DNA from: an uncultured Bacilli bacterium
Lineage (GTDB): Bacteria; Bacillota_I; Bacilli_A; RF39; UBA660
DNA length: 64,000 nt
Direction: 5' to 3'
NCBI GenBank assembly: GCA_934162665.1
Contig: CAKPJN010000003.1
Location: 59,971 to 123,970, forward strand
Shown piece by piece: positions 25,534-35,020 of this stretch (positions are counted from its first letter, which is position 1; the number at the start of each line of letters is the position of its first letter). The position numbers and the translations under genes are program-made. The notes beneath the pieces are model-generated. The model made no database searches. It saw only the letters and a list, made by a program, of their open reading frames with translations, and was not told the origin of the DNA.

Positions 25534-26697
25534 CTACTTTTTTTGATTTTCTTCTTCAATATTAATATTTTCAATACTTTCAGTATCAGTTATATCTTCT
25601 TTTACCTTGAAAAATACTTCTACTATTATTTTACTATTTTTTTCATACTTTTTCAAAACTTTTTTATAAGTAATTTCATCATCTTCTTTTAACTTAGTTT
25701 TTAGCTTATCTGATGCAGTCTTTAAAGCTTTCTTATCAATAGTATTTATTTCATATATTTCTTCTATTACTTCTGTTTCTAAATACTTTGTTAAATTGAT
25801 ACTAAATGGTAATAGTTGTGAATTTAAAATAGGAGTTACTTTTTTCTTATAGGTTTTAAAATTTGAGAATAAGGTATAGCTTTTATTAAATAGATTAACT
25901 TCTAGTTGTGATTTCTTTTTACCAGTTACATTTTCTTCATGATACTTTTTAGGTAATTCTAAAGTGACTTTATACCAAACTTCACCAAATACTTGACCTT
26001 CAGCACATTTTTTACTTACGATTGTTTCTTTATTATGAATTAGACCACTTATTAGGACATCACCTTTTTTTACATAATCTAACTTTTTTTTGACTATTTC
26101 GCCAGAGTCAGAATTAATGCTTAATATCATAGCATCTTTTTTCGCAATGATATTTCTAGGTGTACATACTTCTTCTTTTTTATTCTTTTTTCTTTGTTCT
26201 ACTCTAACTACATATTTAGTACCTTTTTCTTCTATTTCTAGCCATTCTATGTCATTTGTTTCTTTGTTTAAGATATATTCTTTTATCTTTTCTTTTTCTT
26301 CAAAACTAACTTTGAAATGATATTTCTTTATACCTTTTTCTTCTAAATCTCTTAAAACTATATTTCTTATATCTTCATCAGTATGTATTACTTGAATTGA
26401 AAATATCATATTACTTAGTACTGTTAATAAAATAAAAGAAATAAAAAGACTTATGATAAATATTAAATATTTTGTTAAAAGATATTTAAATTTTCCAATA
26501 CCATAACGATTGACTACTTTTATTTTGTAAATTGTTTTCATATTTATTATATCTTCATAGTCTTTTTTATCTACAATTATTTTTATACCGTCTTTTGTGT
26601 TTTCTATTTTGTATATTTGAACGTTTTTTCGGAGAAGATTTTTTAAAAAGTAAGAGGTATTTCTACCTGTTATTAATAACTTATATCTATCAATCAT
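25534..26697 (-). CDS. yqfD: Sporulation protein YqfD
   Basis: 387 residues. A cytoplasmic start (DRYKLLITGRNTSYFLKNLLRKN), one membrane helix near residues 75-95, then a large extracytoplasmic domain with GVKxGxW-like segments (DEDIRNIVLRDLEEKGIKKY, RRNIIAKKDAMILSINSDSGE, KKGDVLISG). This is the YqfD/stage IV family of spore-formers, expressed in the mother cell. It overlaps yqfC by 8 bases. Its presence implies a spore-forming ancestry or a retained non-sporulation role. Confidence 0.9.
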   Translation of the reverse strand: MIDRYKLLITGRNTSYFLKNLLRKNVQIYKIENTKDGIKIIVDKKDYEDIINMKTIYKIKVVNRYGIGKFKYLLTKYLIFIISLFISFILLTVLSNMIFSIQVIHTDEDIRNIVLRDLEEKGIKKYHFKVSFEEKEKIKEYILNKETNDIEWLEIEEKGTKYVVRVEQRKKNKKEEVCTPRNIIAKKDAMILSINSDSGEIVKKKLDYVKKGDVLISGLIHNKETIVSKKCAEGQVFGEVWYKVTLELPKKYHEENVTGKKKSQLEVNLFNKSYTLFSNFKTYKKKVTPILNSQLLPFSINLTKYLETEVIEEIYEINTIDKKALKTASDKLKTKLKEDDEITYKKVLKKYEKNSKIIVEVFFKVKEDITDTESIENINIEEENQKK

Positions 26698-26929
26698 AAG
26701 ATACCTCTATATTTAATACTTCTCCTGATATTAATATTTCTTTATCTAGAAGTTTATTTAATGTTAAGTTTTTACCTTTTATTATTATTCTAAATTTCTT
26801 AGTATGTATAGATATACGTTCATCTTCTAATGATAATATTTCTTGATAGTTAGTAGCATAAATTCGATCTTCAAAAACAGTTAATCTAAATTCATCATCT
26901 TTAACATATTCTTTTAATCTATTAAACAT
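26690..26929 (-). CDS. yqfC: Sporulation protein YqfC
   Basis: 79 residues. It has the compact beta-rich pattern of YabP/YqfC-family proteins (LTVFEDRIYATNYQEILSLEDERISIH, then GKNLTLNKLLDKEILISGEVLNIEV). YqfC is the usual partner upstream of yqfD, and here it precedes and overlaps yqfD. No other sporulation genes except a possible YqfQ homologue are visible. Confidence 0.85.
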   Translation of the reverse strand: MFNRLKEYVKDDEFRLTVFEDRIYATNYQEILSLEDERISIHTKKFRIIIKGKNLTLNKLLDKEILISGEVLNIEVSYD

Positions 26930-26958
26930 AGTATCACCTATATTAATATTATGAAAAA

Positions 26959-26978
26959 AAAAGACTATTTAGTCTTTT
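26959..26978 (-). terminator. Terminator after the zinc-ribbon membrane protein gene
   Basis: AAAAGACT with its complement and a four-base loop, followed by a T9 run on the minus strand. It also separates this gene from the yqfC promoter region. Confidence 0.8.
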
Positions 26979-27032
26979 CTTAGATTTATTCTTTATATTC
27001 GTATTCTTTTATTGGTTTTTTACTTTCAGATA

Positions 27033-27611
27033 TTATCTTTCGTACCCCTTATTTTCAATTTTTCTTCTACAATATTTACAAGTACCAAATTTATCACTCA
27101 GAAGATTATCAGAGCCGCAATTTGGACATTTTACATAATTTGTATTTTTTGCTTTTTCTTGTTTAATTTTAATTTCCATATCATTCTTTTTAGATATTTC
27201 TGCATCACGTTTTTCGGTTTCACTTATATAATTTTGAATACCATTATTAAGTTTATCAAAAACACTTTTTAGAATAAATGAAATAATTAGTAATATTACT
27301 CCTACACAAATAAGAAATTTACTATATTTCATAAAATCAACATTATATAAATCTGCATTAACAATATCATTTAAATACGGAATTGAATTTATATCAAAGT
27401 TTATCTTTGTCAATACAAAATATAACACTTTAGGAATAAGAATTATGAATCCAACTGCCGCTATTATAATTGGAGTTGAAAATCTTTTTTTACTATTATA
27501 CATAAAGTATCTTAATAAGATTAAACATATTCCTAAAAAAGGTATGAAATATAATGTTATTAAAATAATTGGTAAACTCGCTAATATCTTAAAAAATAAG
27601 TTATTTTTCAT
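27033..27611 (-). CDS. Membrane protein with C-terminal zinc ribbon
   Basis: 192 residues from the ATG at 27611; an earlier ATG lies inside the GGAGG ribosome site. It has about three or four membrane helices (residues 8-30, 45-65, 98-118), a charged helical linker, and then CPNCGSDNLLSDKFGTCKYCRRKI, a four-Cys zinc ribbon. The function is unknown. It lies downstream of a larger zinc-ribbon protein and an SPFH protein, recalling the YdjG-YdjH-YdjI set of B. subtilis; it could be a YdjH counterpart. Confidence 0.75.
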   Translation of the reverse strand: MKNNLFFKILASLPIILITLYFIPFLGICLILLRYFMYNSKKRFSTPIIIAAVGFIILIPKVLYFVLTKINFDINSIPYLNDIVNADLYNVDFMKYSKFLICVGVILLIISFILKSVFDKLNNGIQNYISETEKRDAEISKKNDMEIKIKQEKAKNTNYVKCPNCGSDNLLSDKFGTCKYCRRKIENKGYER

Positions 27612-27629
27612 TTGGACCTCCATTTTTTA

Positions 27630-27723
27630 TTATTTAACTTTAGCACTATCAATTACAATTTGTGGTATTTCTACATCATTATTATCTACATCTTGGTACA
27701 ACTTATAGAATTCAAAAACAATT
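27630..27723 (-). pseudogene. Short orphan C-terminal coding remnant
   Basis: About 30 codons are open here, ending DVEIPQIVIDSAKVK and a TAA. There is no start codon with a ribosome site, and a stop closes the frame just after the upstream terminator. The composition is protein-like rather than spacer-like, so I read it as the tail of a deleted gene. I do not recognise the family. Confidence 0.3.
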
Positions 27724-27729
27724 TATAAA

Positions 27730-27756
27730 AAAAGTAACTAATGTTTAGTTACTTTT
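27730..27756 (-). terminator. Terminator after the SPFH/zinc-ribbon operon
   Basis: AAAAGTAACT with its complement around a seven-base loop, running into seven T on the minus strand. Confidence 0.8.
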
Positions 27757-27843
27757 GATATTTATTCTTCATAAAATAACTTTTAATAGTATTTTTTATT
27801 ATATCACAAATTATATATTATGCTTATTTTGAACATATCATAA

Positions 27844-29328
27844 TTAATTATCTTTTTTATTAATATTATTATTAATAAAATTGGCAGTGGTATTTTGTTC
27901 TGTTAATTTATTTAACATTTGTGTTCCAAAATTTTCACCGCTAAGTCTTGTATTATTTGCGCCTTTCATACGAGGATTAGTAAGTCCTGTTCTCCTAGTA
28001 ACATAATCATCAACTTTCCTTAAATTTTGAAGTTGTGTTTTTGTTTCAGTTTCATATTTATGTCTAGCATTAGAATTACGATATCTAGTAAACATAACAA
28101 AGAAGTAAATAAATCCTGATAATAAGAATAACCAATTATAGTCAAAATCAATAAATAACATAGCTAATATTCCAAGAATTTCTACTAAGAATGAAATTCC
28201 TAATAGTTTTGGCATATGTATTGGAACACTACCCATTGTTTCTTTAGTTCTTGCATTAACTGCGACGTAGTGCAATAATTTTTTATCACCATTTACCTGT
28301 TGGTAACTATATAGCCATACAGGTAGATATGCTGCTTTCCATTGTTGACCTTTGATTTCTAATTGCTCACTTGACCAAGTGACTCCACGATCATATTCTT
28401 TTAGGGAGTCATTTGCTGAGAATCTAGCAATATCTTTTGATTGAGTATCTACTAAAGCTCTTAATTGTTCTATATTAGTATCTCTTTTTTCTGATGTATA
28501 ACCTTTTAAATAATTAGCGTTATATTTAACAGAATTTTCAATATCAAAAGGCATAATTGCATTTATTACATTGTTTGTTTTATCTGTTGCTTTATTATTC
28601 AATCTATCAGAACTAGATTCTACCGTTAATCCATTGATAACTAAATCAAATTCTCTTTCAACGTTATATAAATCAGCATCGTAATAGATTTCAGAATCAT
28701 CATCACTACCACGAGTATATCTTCTTACTAAATGTTCTCCTTGTCCAGATAATTTTACATGAGAATTTACATCTATAATCATATATGGGAAATATACACC
28801 CATAATATTTTCAGTTGTGAATTCAGCTGTAAACTTTGGATGAGCAAAGAATTTTCTTTTATTAACAAATTCTTCTATTTTAGCCCTTGCATCTTCTTTT
28901 GACACATGGAATGGTAATATAACATCTGGAATACTTCCATTTGGTATTTGTTGATTTACCGATAATGTATTTCTACACCAGTGACATCTAGCTTGTGCTT
29001 GTGAGGCGGTATCAATTACAACCTCTGCTCCACAGCTACTACATTTAAATGTTACTATATCATTTGTATCTGCAATGATATCTTGTGCTCCTGATCCTAA
29101 TATTTCACCTGATAATTCTTGAAGATTTGTTTGCATTCCTGATATTTTTTCAGGTTCAAACTCATGTCTGCAAAAGTTACATCTTAAATGTCCATTATTA
29201 ATATTTAAGGAAATATCTGTAGCTCCACATTTTGGACATTTTGTTTGTCCATCTTTAGAACCTACGTCAGTTTGAACTATCGTAGGTCCTGATTGAACAT
29301 TTATATTTTCTAGATTTTGATTTTCCAT
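27844..29328 (-). CDS. TFIIB-type zinc-ribbon membrane protein (YdjG-like)
   Basis: 494 residues. It has two zinc ribbons, CPKCGATDISL...CNFCRHEF (residues 31-56) and CSSCGAEV...CHWCRNTL (about 94-118). These are followed by ILPFHVSKEDARAKIEEFVNKRKF, then a long beta-rich region, two or three membrane helices near 395-430, and a low-complexity tail. The layout matches B. subtilis YdjG-like proteins, reported to work with PspA and the SPFH protein YdjI in membrane stress. It follows the SPFH gene by three bases, so the two form an operon. Confidence 0.8.
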   Translation of the reverse strand: MENQNLENINVQSGPTIVQTDVGSKDGQTKCPKCGATDISLNINNGHLRCNFCRHEFEPEKISGMQTNLQELSGEILGSGAQDIIADTNDIVTFKCSSCGAEVVIDTASQAQARCHWCRNTLSVNQQIPNGSIPDVILPFHVSKEDARAKIEEFVNKRKFFAHPKFTAEFTTENIMGVYFPYMIIDVNSHVKLSGQGEHLVRRYTRGSDDDSEIYYDADLYNVEREFDLVINGLTVESSSDRLNNKATDKTNNVINAIMPFDIENSVKYNANYLKGYTSEKRDTNIEQLRALVDTQSKDIARFSANDSLKEYDRGVTWSSEQLEIKGQQWKAAYLPVWLYSYQQVNGDKKLLHYVAVNARTKETMGSVPIHMPKLLGISFLVEILGILAMLFIDFDYNWLFLLSGFIYFFVMFTRYRNSNARHKYETETKTQLQNLRKVDDYVTRRTGLTNPRMKGANNTRLSGENFGTQMLNKLTEQNTTANFINNNINKKDN

Positions 29329-29331
29329 TTA

Positions 29332-30570
29332 TTATAGTCCTAAAAGTTTAGCTTTTGCTGCATCAAAATCTGCTTGTGTTATAACTCCAGCATCTAATAA
29401 TTTTTTCATTTCAGTTAACTTTGCATAAGGATCTTCTTGTGCTGAAGGTTGAACTTGTTGAGTTGGTTGTGATATAGGTTCTACAGTTGGTTGTTGTTGT
29501 GGTTGGTTAACATTAATAAATGGATTTTGTGTTTGATTAGTTGGTTGTTGCATACCTCCCATCATTCCTCCTGCTGCATTCATTCCCATACCCATGAAGG
29601 CCATACCGGCTCCTCCACCATTTTCACCTGCTGCCTGCATTCCACGAGCAACTGATTGTTGCATGAATGAATTTCCACGAGAACCAGATAGTGCATCTGC
29701 TTTTTTAACATCTTTAAGTAATAATTTTGTATCCTCGTCATATTCAATTGATAGAATTGCTGTTTTCACAATTTCTAATCCACGAGCAGTTTTCCATTGA
29801 TAAGCATCTTCTACTGCTTGTGCCATTGCTTGAGCGAATCCAATTTGATCTGCTTGTATTTTTGATATACGATTACCTTTGCTTGGATCATTAGTATAAT
29901 TTGCGAAAGCAGCTGATAAAGTTCCTACTACTTCATTAAATAATTGTGCTCCAGCATCATTATCCATATCTGCAAAATCAAATACTGGTGCATTTGGTAC
30001 TAAATATTTTGCAGGAACAAAGTTCTTAACAAATAGTAATGGATCTACTATTTTTAATGTATAAGTACCTCTAGTTACTGCTCCTACTTGTGTATTTAGG
30101 TATGCATCATCCCAATAAATTTCTGATTGAGTTCCAAATTTATTATTTGGAATCTCTTTTAAGTTTACATAAAAAGCTAATTGTTGACTACCTGGTTGTC
30201 CTCCAAATTTAACCTTGTCCCATGTTTGTTTAAGAGTTTGTCCAAAAATTCCATCTCCAGCAAACATTGATTGTGAGTTAGGATCTTCTGAACTAAAAAT
30301 AAATCCACCTGGTTCTGCAATAAAACCTGTTATAGCTCCATCTTGAATAGTAATAAGTGCTGTTCCTTCTGGAACTATGATTTTACTACCATTACTAATG
30401 ATATTATCATTACCCTTAGTATTTTCCCCACGACCATTGTTTGTTCCTTGTGGTACTGCTTGAAATACTGCTGCAGTTGCGGGAACATCTATTCTTGGCA
30501 TATAAAAATCTTTCCATTGATCTGCGAATGTACCTCCTAGGGCACCTGTAAACGCTTTAATAAATCCCAT
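29332..30570 (-). CDS. SPFH-domain protein with C-terminal SHOCT (YdjI-like)
   Basis: 412 residues. It starts MGFIKAFTGALGGTFADQWKD. The SPFH core shows IIVPEGTALITIQDGAITGFIAEPGGFIF and the GTYTLKIVDPLLFVKNFV region. A Gly/Met/Gln/Pro-rich linker (about 310-375) and a SHOCT-like end (DPYAKLTEMKKLLDAGVITQADFDAAKAKLLGL) follow. There is no membrane helix; such proteins associate peripherally and oligomerise. It is first in the operon with the YdjG-like gene. The name virion core protein is often attached to this family but is not meaningful here. Confidence 0.9.
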   Translation of the reverse strand: MGFIKAFTGALGGTFADQWKDFYMPRIDVPATAAVFQAVPQGTNNGRGENTKGNDNIISNGSKIIVPEGTALITIQDGAITGFIAEPGGFIFSSEDPNSQSMFAGDGIFGQTLKQTWDKVKFGGQPGSQQLAFYVNLKEIPNNKFGTQSEIYWDDAYLNTQVGAVTRGTYTLKIVDPLLFVKNFVPAKYLVPNAPVFDFADMDNDAGAQLFNEVVGTLSAAFANYTNDPSKGNRISKIQADQIGFAQAMAQAVEDAYQWKTARGLEIVKTAILSIEYDEDTKLLLKDVKKADALSGSRGNSFMQQSVARGMQAAGENGGGAGMAFMGMGMNAAGGMMGGMQQPTNQTQNPFINVNQPQQQPTVEPISQPTQQVQPSAQEDPYAKLTEMKKLLDAGVITQADFDAAKAKLLGL

Positions 30571-30691
30571 AATCTTTCCTCTTTTCTCTTATATGATTTT
30601 TTTGAATAGAACTACTATTCTAAAATTATTTTATCATATTATTTTACTTTACATTTTAATTTATATATATATTTACACTTTTTTACAGAAA

Positions 30692-30710
30692 AAGAGACTA
30701 TTTGTCTCTT
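30692..30710 (-). terminator. Terminator of the pheS-pheT operon
   Basis: AGAGAC with its complement, then TTTTTCT; it overlaps the pheT stop codon. Confidence 0.65.
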
Positions 30711-33067
30711 ACTTTGGCATTACACTTTTCTTCTACGTATGTAATTATTTTATTAAATTGTTCCATAACTTCTTCATCAGTTAATGTTCTTTTAGGATCT
30801 TGGAAAGTTAAATTAAATGCGATTGATTTTTCATCAGCTTTTACATTCTCACCAGTATAAACATCAAATACTTTAATATTTGTTAGAAGTCTTCCACCTG
30901 ACTTTCTAATATTTTGTGTTAATTCTAAAGCAGAAGTTTCTTTATTTACTATAAAAGCTAAATCCTTTTCAATGCCTGGATATTTAGGCGATGCTTTAAA
31001 TTTAAGCGGTTTAATTTGTTTCATTAGAGCGTTAAGAGAAAGTTCAAATACATATATATCATCTTTATTAACTCTAGGATGAACTTTACCAATAATACCA
31101 ATTACTTGTCTATCTAGTAAGATATTAGCACTTATACCAGGATGAAGGTCTGATGCAGTAGAAACTTCAAAACTATATCTATTTTTATAACCCATGTAAT
31201 CTAGTATATTTTCTACAATACCTTTTACTATATAGAAGTCTACTTTTTTATTAATACTCCAACCATTACTAATATAATCACCTGATAATAACGCAGCTAT
31301 TTTACTTTCTTCATTATAATTTTTATCATAAGTTTTACTAATTTCATAGATAAATATATCTTTTACTTTACGAGCTTTATTATATTTATATACGTTTAAA
31401 AGTGATGGAATTAGTGTTGTTCTAACAACTGATTTATCAATACTCATAGGATTTGGTAATACTACTTTTTCTTTATTTTCATAATCAAATAGATTTGCCA
31501 TTTCAGGAGATATTAATGTATACGTTTTAGCTTCACTTAGACCTAGGGTTCTTAATCTTTTAGAGATAAGTTTGCGATATTTTACATCACCTATATATTC
31601 TCCTCTTTTTGTTTCTACTTTAGGTAGAGTTTCTATTAAATTTTGATATCCATAAAGACGTCCTATTTCTTCAGCAATATCATTAACGTTTGGATCGATA
31701 TCTAATCTACGATTTGGAATAGTAACTATAAATTTAGAATCTTTTATTTCATATGGAAAATCTAGTCTTTCTAATTCTATTTTCATATCATCACGACTAA
31801 TAGTTATTCCTAACATTTTATTAATATCTTCTTCATTAAATTCTACTACTTTAGGCATTTTATCAATAGTATCATATTTAACCACTCCAGAAAGAACAGT
31901 TGCTCCGGCATATTTTTCAAGTAAATGACATGCTCTTATTAAAGCTTTTTCAGTATATTCATAATTTAGTCCTTTGCCATATCTGATTGAAGCTTCACTT
32001 TTTAAATCTAAGTTTCTAGCAGTATATCTAATACTAATAGGATCAAAGATAGCACTTTCTATTAAGATATTAGTAGTAGATGAGTCTACTTCTGTATTTT
32101 CTCCACCCATAACGCCAGCAATACATACAGGTTTATTACCATCAGTAATTACTATATCATTTGTTGATAGAATTCTTTTTTGTTTATCAAGTGTTACTAC
32201 TTCTTCATTTTCTTTAGCGTCTCGTACTAGAATATGATCTCCTAATTTATCTTTATCAAAGAAATGAAGTGGTTGTCCATATTCCAACATAACATAGTTT
32301 GAAATATCAACGACATTGTTAATTGAACGCATACCTGCAGCAGTTAGACGTTTTTTGATAAAGTCAGGAGACTCACCCACTTTAACATTTGTAACCATTT
32401 TAGCAAGATAGTATGGACATTTAGAAGTCTCAATAGCAAGACTAAAATGATTATTAACATCATCTATATTTTCAGTAATATTAGCATCTGGTAAAGTTAC
32501 TTTTCTATTTAAAATAGCCGCAATCTCATAAGCAAAACCAATGTGGTAGTAGCAGTCATTATTACGATGTTTATGAATATCTAATTCATATAGAGTATCA
32601 TCAAGCCCAAGGTATGTTAGAGGATCTGTACCAACTTTTGCATTACTATCTAATTCTTCGATACCTTTTGCGTAAGTCTCATCTGTTTTTTCTTCCAGCC
32701 CTAATTCATATAAAGCACAAAGCATACCGTTTGATGATACTCCTCTGATGGTTGATGGTTTAATTTCAAAATCACCTGGTAATATTGCACCTGGTAAGGC
32801 AACTATTACTTTTAATCCTACTCTAACATTAGGAGCGCCACAAACGATTTGTTCTATCTTCTCACCGATATTAACTTTGCATACATGTAGATGATCACTA
32901 TCAGGATGATTAACACATTCTACTACTTCTCCAATAACTAAATTATCAATGTGATTTGTAATTACTTTTTCAATATTAATACCAGCTTTAGTTATTTTTA
33001 CAGCTAATTCTTTTAAGTCTTGATCAGATATATCAATGTAATCTTTTACCCATTCTAAATCAATCAT
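30698..33067 (-). CDS. pheT: Phenylalanyl-tRNA synthetase beta subunit
   Basis: 789 residues, usual length. In order: EMAP-like tRNA-binding domain (LVIGEVVECVNHPDSDHLHVCKVN), B3/B4 editing region (VDISNYVMLEYGQPLHFFD), B5 (MPKVVEFNEEDINKMLGI...), the inactive catalytic-like core and the C-terminal FDX-ACB anticodon domain (FKASPKYPGIEKDLAFIV). The start is the ATG at 33067, nine bases after AAGGAGG; an upstream in-frame TTG lies before that site. It begins one base after the pheS stop. Confidence 0.97.
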   Translation of the reverse strand: MIDLEWVKDYIDISDQDLKELAVKITKAGINIEKVITNHIDNLVIGEVVECVNHPDSDHLHVCKVNIGEKIEQIVCGAPNVRVGLKVIVALPGAILPGDFEIKPSTIRGVSSNGMLCALYELGLEEKTDETYAKGIEELDSNAKVGTDPLTYLGLDDTLYELDIHKHRNNDCYYHIGFAYEIAAILNRKVTLPDANITENIDDVNNHFSLAIETSKCPYYLAKMVTNVKVGESPDFIKKRLTAAGMRSINNVVDISNYVMLEYGQPLHFFDKDKLGDHILVRDAKENEEVVTLDKQKRILSTNDIVITDGNKPVCIAGVMGGENTEVDSSTTNILIESAIFDPISIRYTARNLDLKSEASIRYGKGLNYEYTEKALIRACHLLEKYAGATVLSGVVKYDTIDKMPKVVEFNEEDINKMLGITISRDDMKIELERLDFPYEIKDSKFIVTIPNRRLDIDPNVNDIAEEIGRLYGYQNLIETLPKVETKRGEYIGDVKYRKLISKRLRTLGLSEAKTYTLISPEMANLFDYENKEKVVLPNPMSIDKSVVRTTLIPSLLNVYKYNKARKVKDIFIYEISKTYDKNYNEESKIAALLSGDYISNGWSINKKVDFYIVKGIVENILDYMGYKNRYSFEVSTASDLHPGISANILLDRQVIGIIGKVHPRVNKDDIYVFELSLNALMKQIKPLKFKASPKYPGIEKDLAFIVNKETSALELTQNIRKSGGRLLTNIKVFDVYTGENVKADEKSIAFNLTFQDPKRTLTDEEVMEQFNKIITYVEEKCNAKVRDK

Positions 33068-33068
33068 C

Positions 33069-34109
33069 TTATTCAGCCTCCTTTCTATCAAATGTCATAC
33101 TTTCTCTTAAATCAGTATTATAAAACACACGGCAATCATTAATATCATATTTTAGCATAGCCATACGTTCAGCTCCGAAACCAAATGCAAAACCACTCCA
33201 AACTTTAGGATCATAACCACTCATTTTTAAAACATTCGGATGAACCATTCCGGCGCCCGCTATTGTTATCCAACCTGTATTTTTACAGATACTGCAGCCA
33301 TCACCTTTACAATTAAAACAACTAATATCTACTTCAACAGATGGTTCAGTAAATTGATAATAACTTGGTCTAAAACGAGTTTCTACATCTTCGCCAAACA
33401 GTTTCTTAACAATAACAGTAATTGTACCTTTTAAGTCTGAAAGACTAATATCTTTATCAACTAGTAATCCTTCTATTTGCATAAATTGATGAGAGTGTGT
33501 AGCGTCATCATCATCACGGCGATAAGTCTTTCCTGGGCAAATCATTCTAATAGGTACTTCACCGTTTCCTTTTAACATAGTTCTAACTTGTACAGGGGAT
33601 GTTTGACTACGAAGTAGAATTTCTTCTCCTTCAATATAGAATGTATCTTGAGCATCTCTTGCAGGATGTCCTTTAGGGATATTTAACATTTCAAAGTTGT
33701 ATTTATCTTCCTCTATCTCAGGTCCATCAACTACGTCATAACCCATTGACATAAATACTTCTTCTACTTCTTCTATTAAGTGTTCTAAAATACTAGGAGC
33801 TCCACTTACTACTTTTGTAGCCGGTAAGCTAATATCTATTTTTTCTTTTTCTAATTTTTTATTTAATATTTCATTTTCATATTCTTCTTTTTTTGTTTGA
33901 TAAAATGATTCAAATGTTTGTCTAATATCGTTAACTTTAATACCAAAATCTTTACGAAGTTCGGGTTCAATATTTTTTATTTCTTGATTTAGTTCAGTAA
34001 TAAGACCTTTTTTTCCTAAATATTTTACTTTTAACGAGTCTAGTTCTTCTATAGCTGAAACTTTCTTTATTTCTTCTTCTAATTCACTTTTTATTTTATC
34101 TAAGTTCAT
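33069..34109 (-). CDS. pheS: Phenylalanyl-tRNA synthetase alpha subunit
   Basis: 346 residues. An N-terminal coiled-coil (residues 1-85) is followed by the class II core: motif 2 is MICPGKTYRRDDDDATHSHQF, and motif 3 is GFGAERMAML. CFNCKGDGCSICKNTGWITIAGAGMVHP holds four cysteines and the phenylalanine-pocket residues. It lies 12 bases after a HAD-family gene, with both behind the Phe T-box. Confidence 0.97.
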   Translation of the reverse strand: MNLDKIKSELEEEIKKVSAIEELDSLKVKYLGKKGLITELNQEIKNIEPELRKDFGIKVNDIRQTFESFYQTKKEEYENEILNKKLEKEKIDISLPATKVVSGAPSILEHLIEEVEEVFMSMGYDVVDGPEIEEDKYNFEMLNIPKGHPARDAQDTFYIEGEEILLRSQTSPVQVRTMLKGNGEVPIRMICPGKTYRRDDDDATHSHQFMQIEGLLVDKDISLSDLKGTITVIVKKLFGEDVETRFRPSYYQFTEPSVEVDISCFNCKGDGCSICKNTGWITIAGAGMVHPNVLKMSGYDPKVWSGFAFGFGAERMAMLKYDINDCRVFYNTDLRESMTFDRKEAE

Positions 34110-34121
34110 AATTATCCTCCT

Positions 34122-34748
34122 TTAATATCTTTCTTTTATCTTAATTAAACTTTTTATTTTTGTGTCTTCTTCTATTCCATTAGGATTGTAATAAATTGCT
34201 TCCATCCCTATTCTTTTAGGTCCTAAATAGTCTTTTTCTAGGGTATCTCCAATCATAATACATTCATCAATTTTATATTTTCCCATTGCATATAGATAAC
34301 TTTCTATATTTGGTTTTAAGTAAATTTCTCCTCCATATATATCATCAATATAAGGTAATAGTCCACTGTTTTCTAACCTGCTTAATTGAGTCTTTTTAAA
34401 CCAATTAGTAAGAACGGCAATACTTTTATTTTTACTTTTTAAGTATTCTAATACTTCTATAGCATTATCCTCGATTTTATCTTCCATGTCTCTATTTACT
34501 TCTATCCAACCTTCAACTATATCAGATGTTATTAAAGCTTTAGAATTTACAGTTAGAAAAGTTGCGAGTTGATTTACATTATATCTTGGAAAAGTTTTCT
34601 CATACTGATTTAGTAATGGAAATAATTGTTCCAGAAATAAGTCTGCATCATCTTTTAATTTATCTTTAAAATATTCTTGTTCTTTTTGATAATTACCAAA
34701 TAATAAGGTTCCATCTAAATCAAAGATGAATCTTTCTATTTTTTTCAA
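34122..34748 (-). CDS. HAD-family hydrolase (YjjG/phosphatase-like)
   Basis: 208 residues. Motif I is FIFDLDGTLLF, motif II AVLTNWF (T), motif III the Lys in YLKPNIES, and motif IV CIMIGDTLEKDYLGPKRIG. The catalytic set is complete. Subfamily I cap of helices between motifs I and II. The substrate is unknown; it may be a nucleotidase or a phosphoglycolate-type phosphatase. It is the first gene after the Phe T-box and is probably carried in that operon. Confidence 0.85.
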   Translation of the reverse strand: MKKIERFIFDLDGTLLFGNYQKEQEYFKDKLKDDADLFLEQLFPLLNQYEKTFPRYNVNQLATFLTVNSKALITSDIVEGWIEVNRDMEDKIEDNAIEVLEYLKSKNKSIAVLTNWFKKTQLSRLENSGLLPYIDDIYGGEIYLKPNIESYLYAMGKYKIDECIMIGDTLEKDYLGPKRIGMEAIYYNPNGIEEDTKIKSLIKIKERY

Positions 34749-34768
34749 TATTATTACCTCCTTATAAA

Positions 34769-34980
34769 TAAAAAAACTATAAACTAAGGACGAAATTTCT
34801 TCCGTGGTACCACCTTACTTTATAGTTATTACTATACACTTTAGTCTTTTAACGCAAGAGTTACGCTTACTATTAATAAGAACTCCTAAGACGAATTCAT
34901 AAACTATTATTAATTGTTTCCACCCACCACAATCTCTCTATAAATAAATCGTTTACTACTACTTCTTAATCAACATCGAT
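34769..34980 (-). promoter_or_regulatory. T-box leader, phenylalanine
   Basis: On the minus strand the leader shows AGAGA, then GGTGGGTGGAAAC, then the specifier region TTATGAATTCGTC. The Phe codon TTC falls at 34895-34893. The T-box AAGGTGGTACCACGG and TTCGTCCTTA follow. A terminator stem (ACTATAAA with TTTATAGT) ends in seven T. Uncharged tRNA-Phe would favour read-through into the HAD-pheS-pheT operon. Confidence 0.92.
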
Positions 34981-35020
34981 ATGCTTATTATATCATACTT
35001 TTTTATATAATACCAACTTT

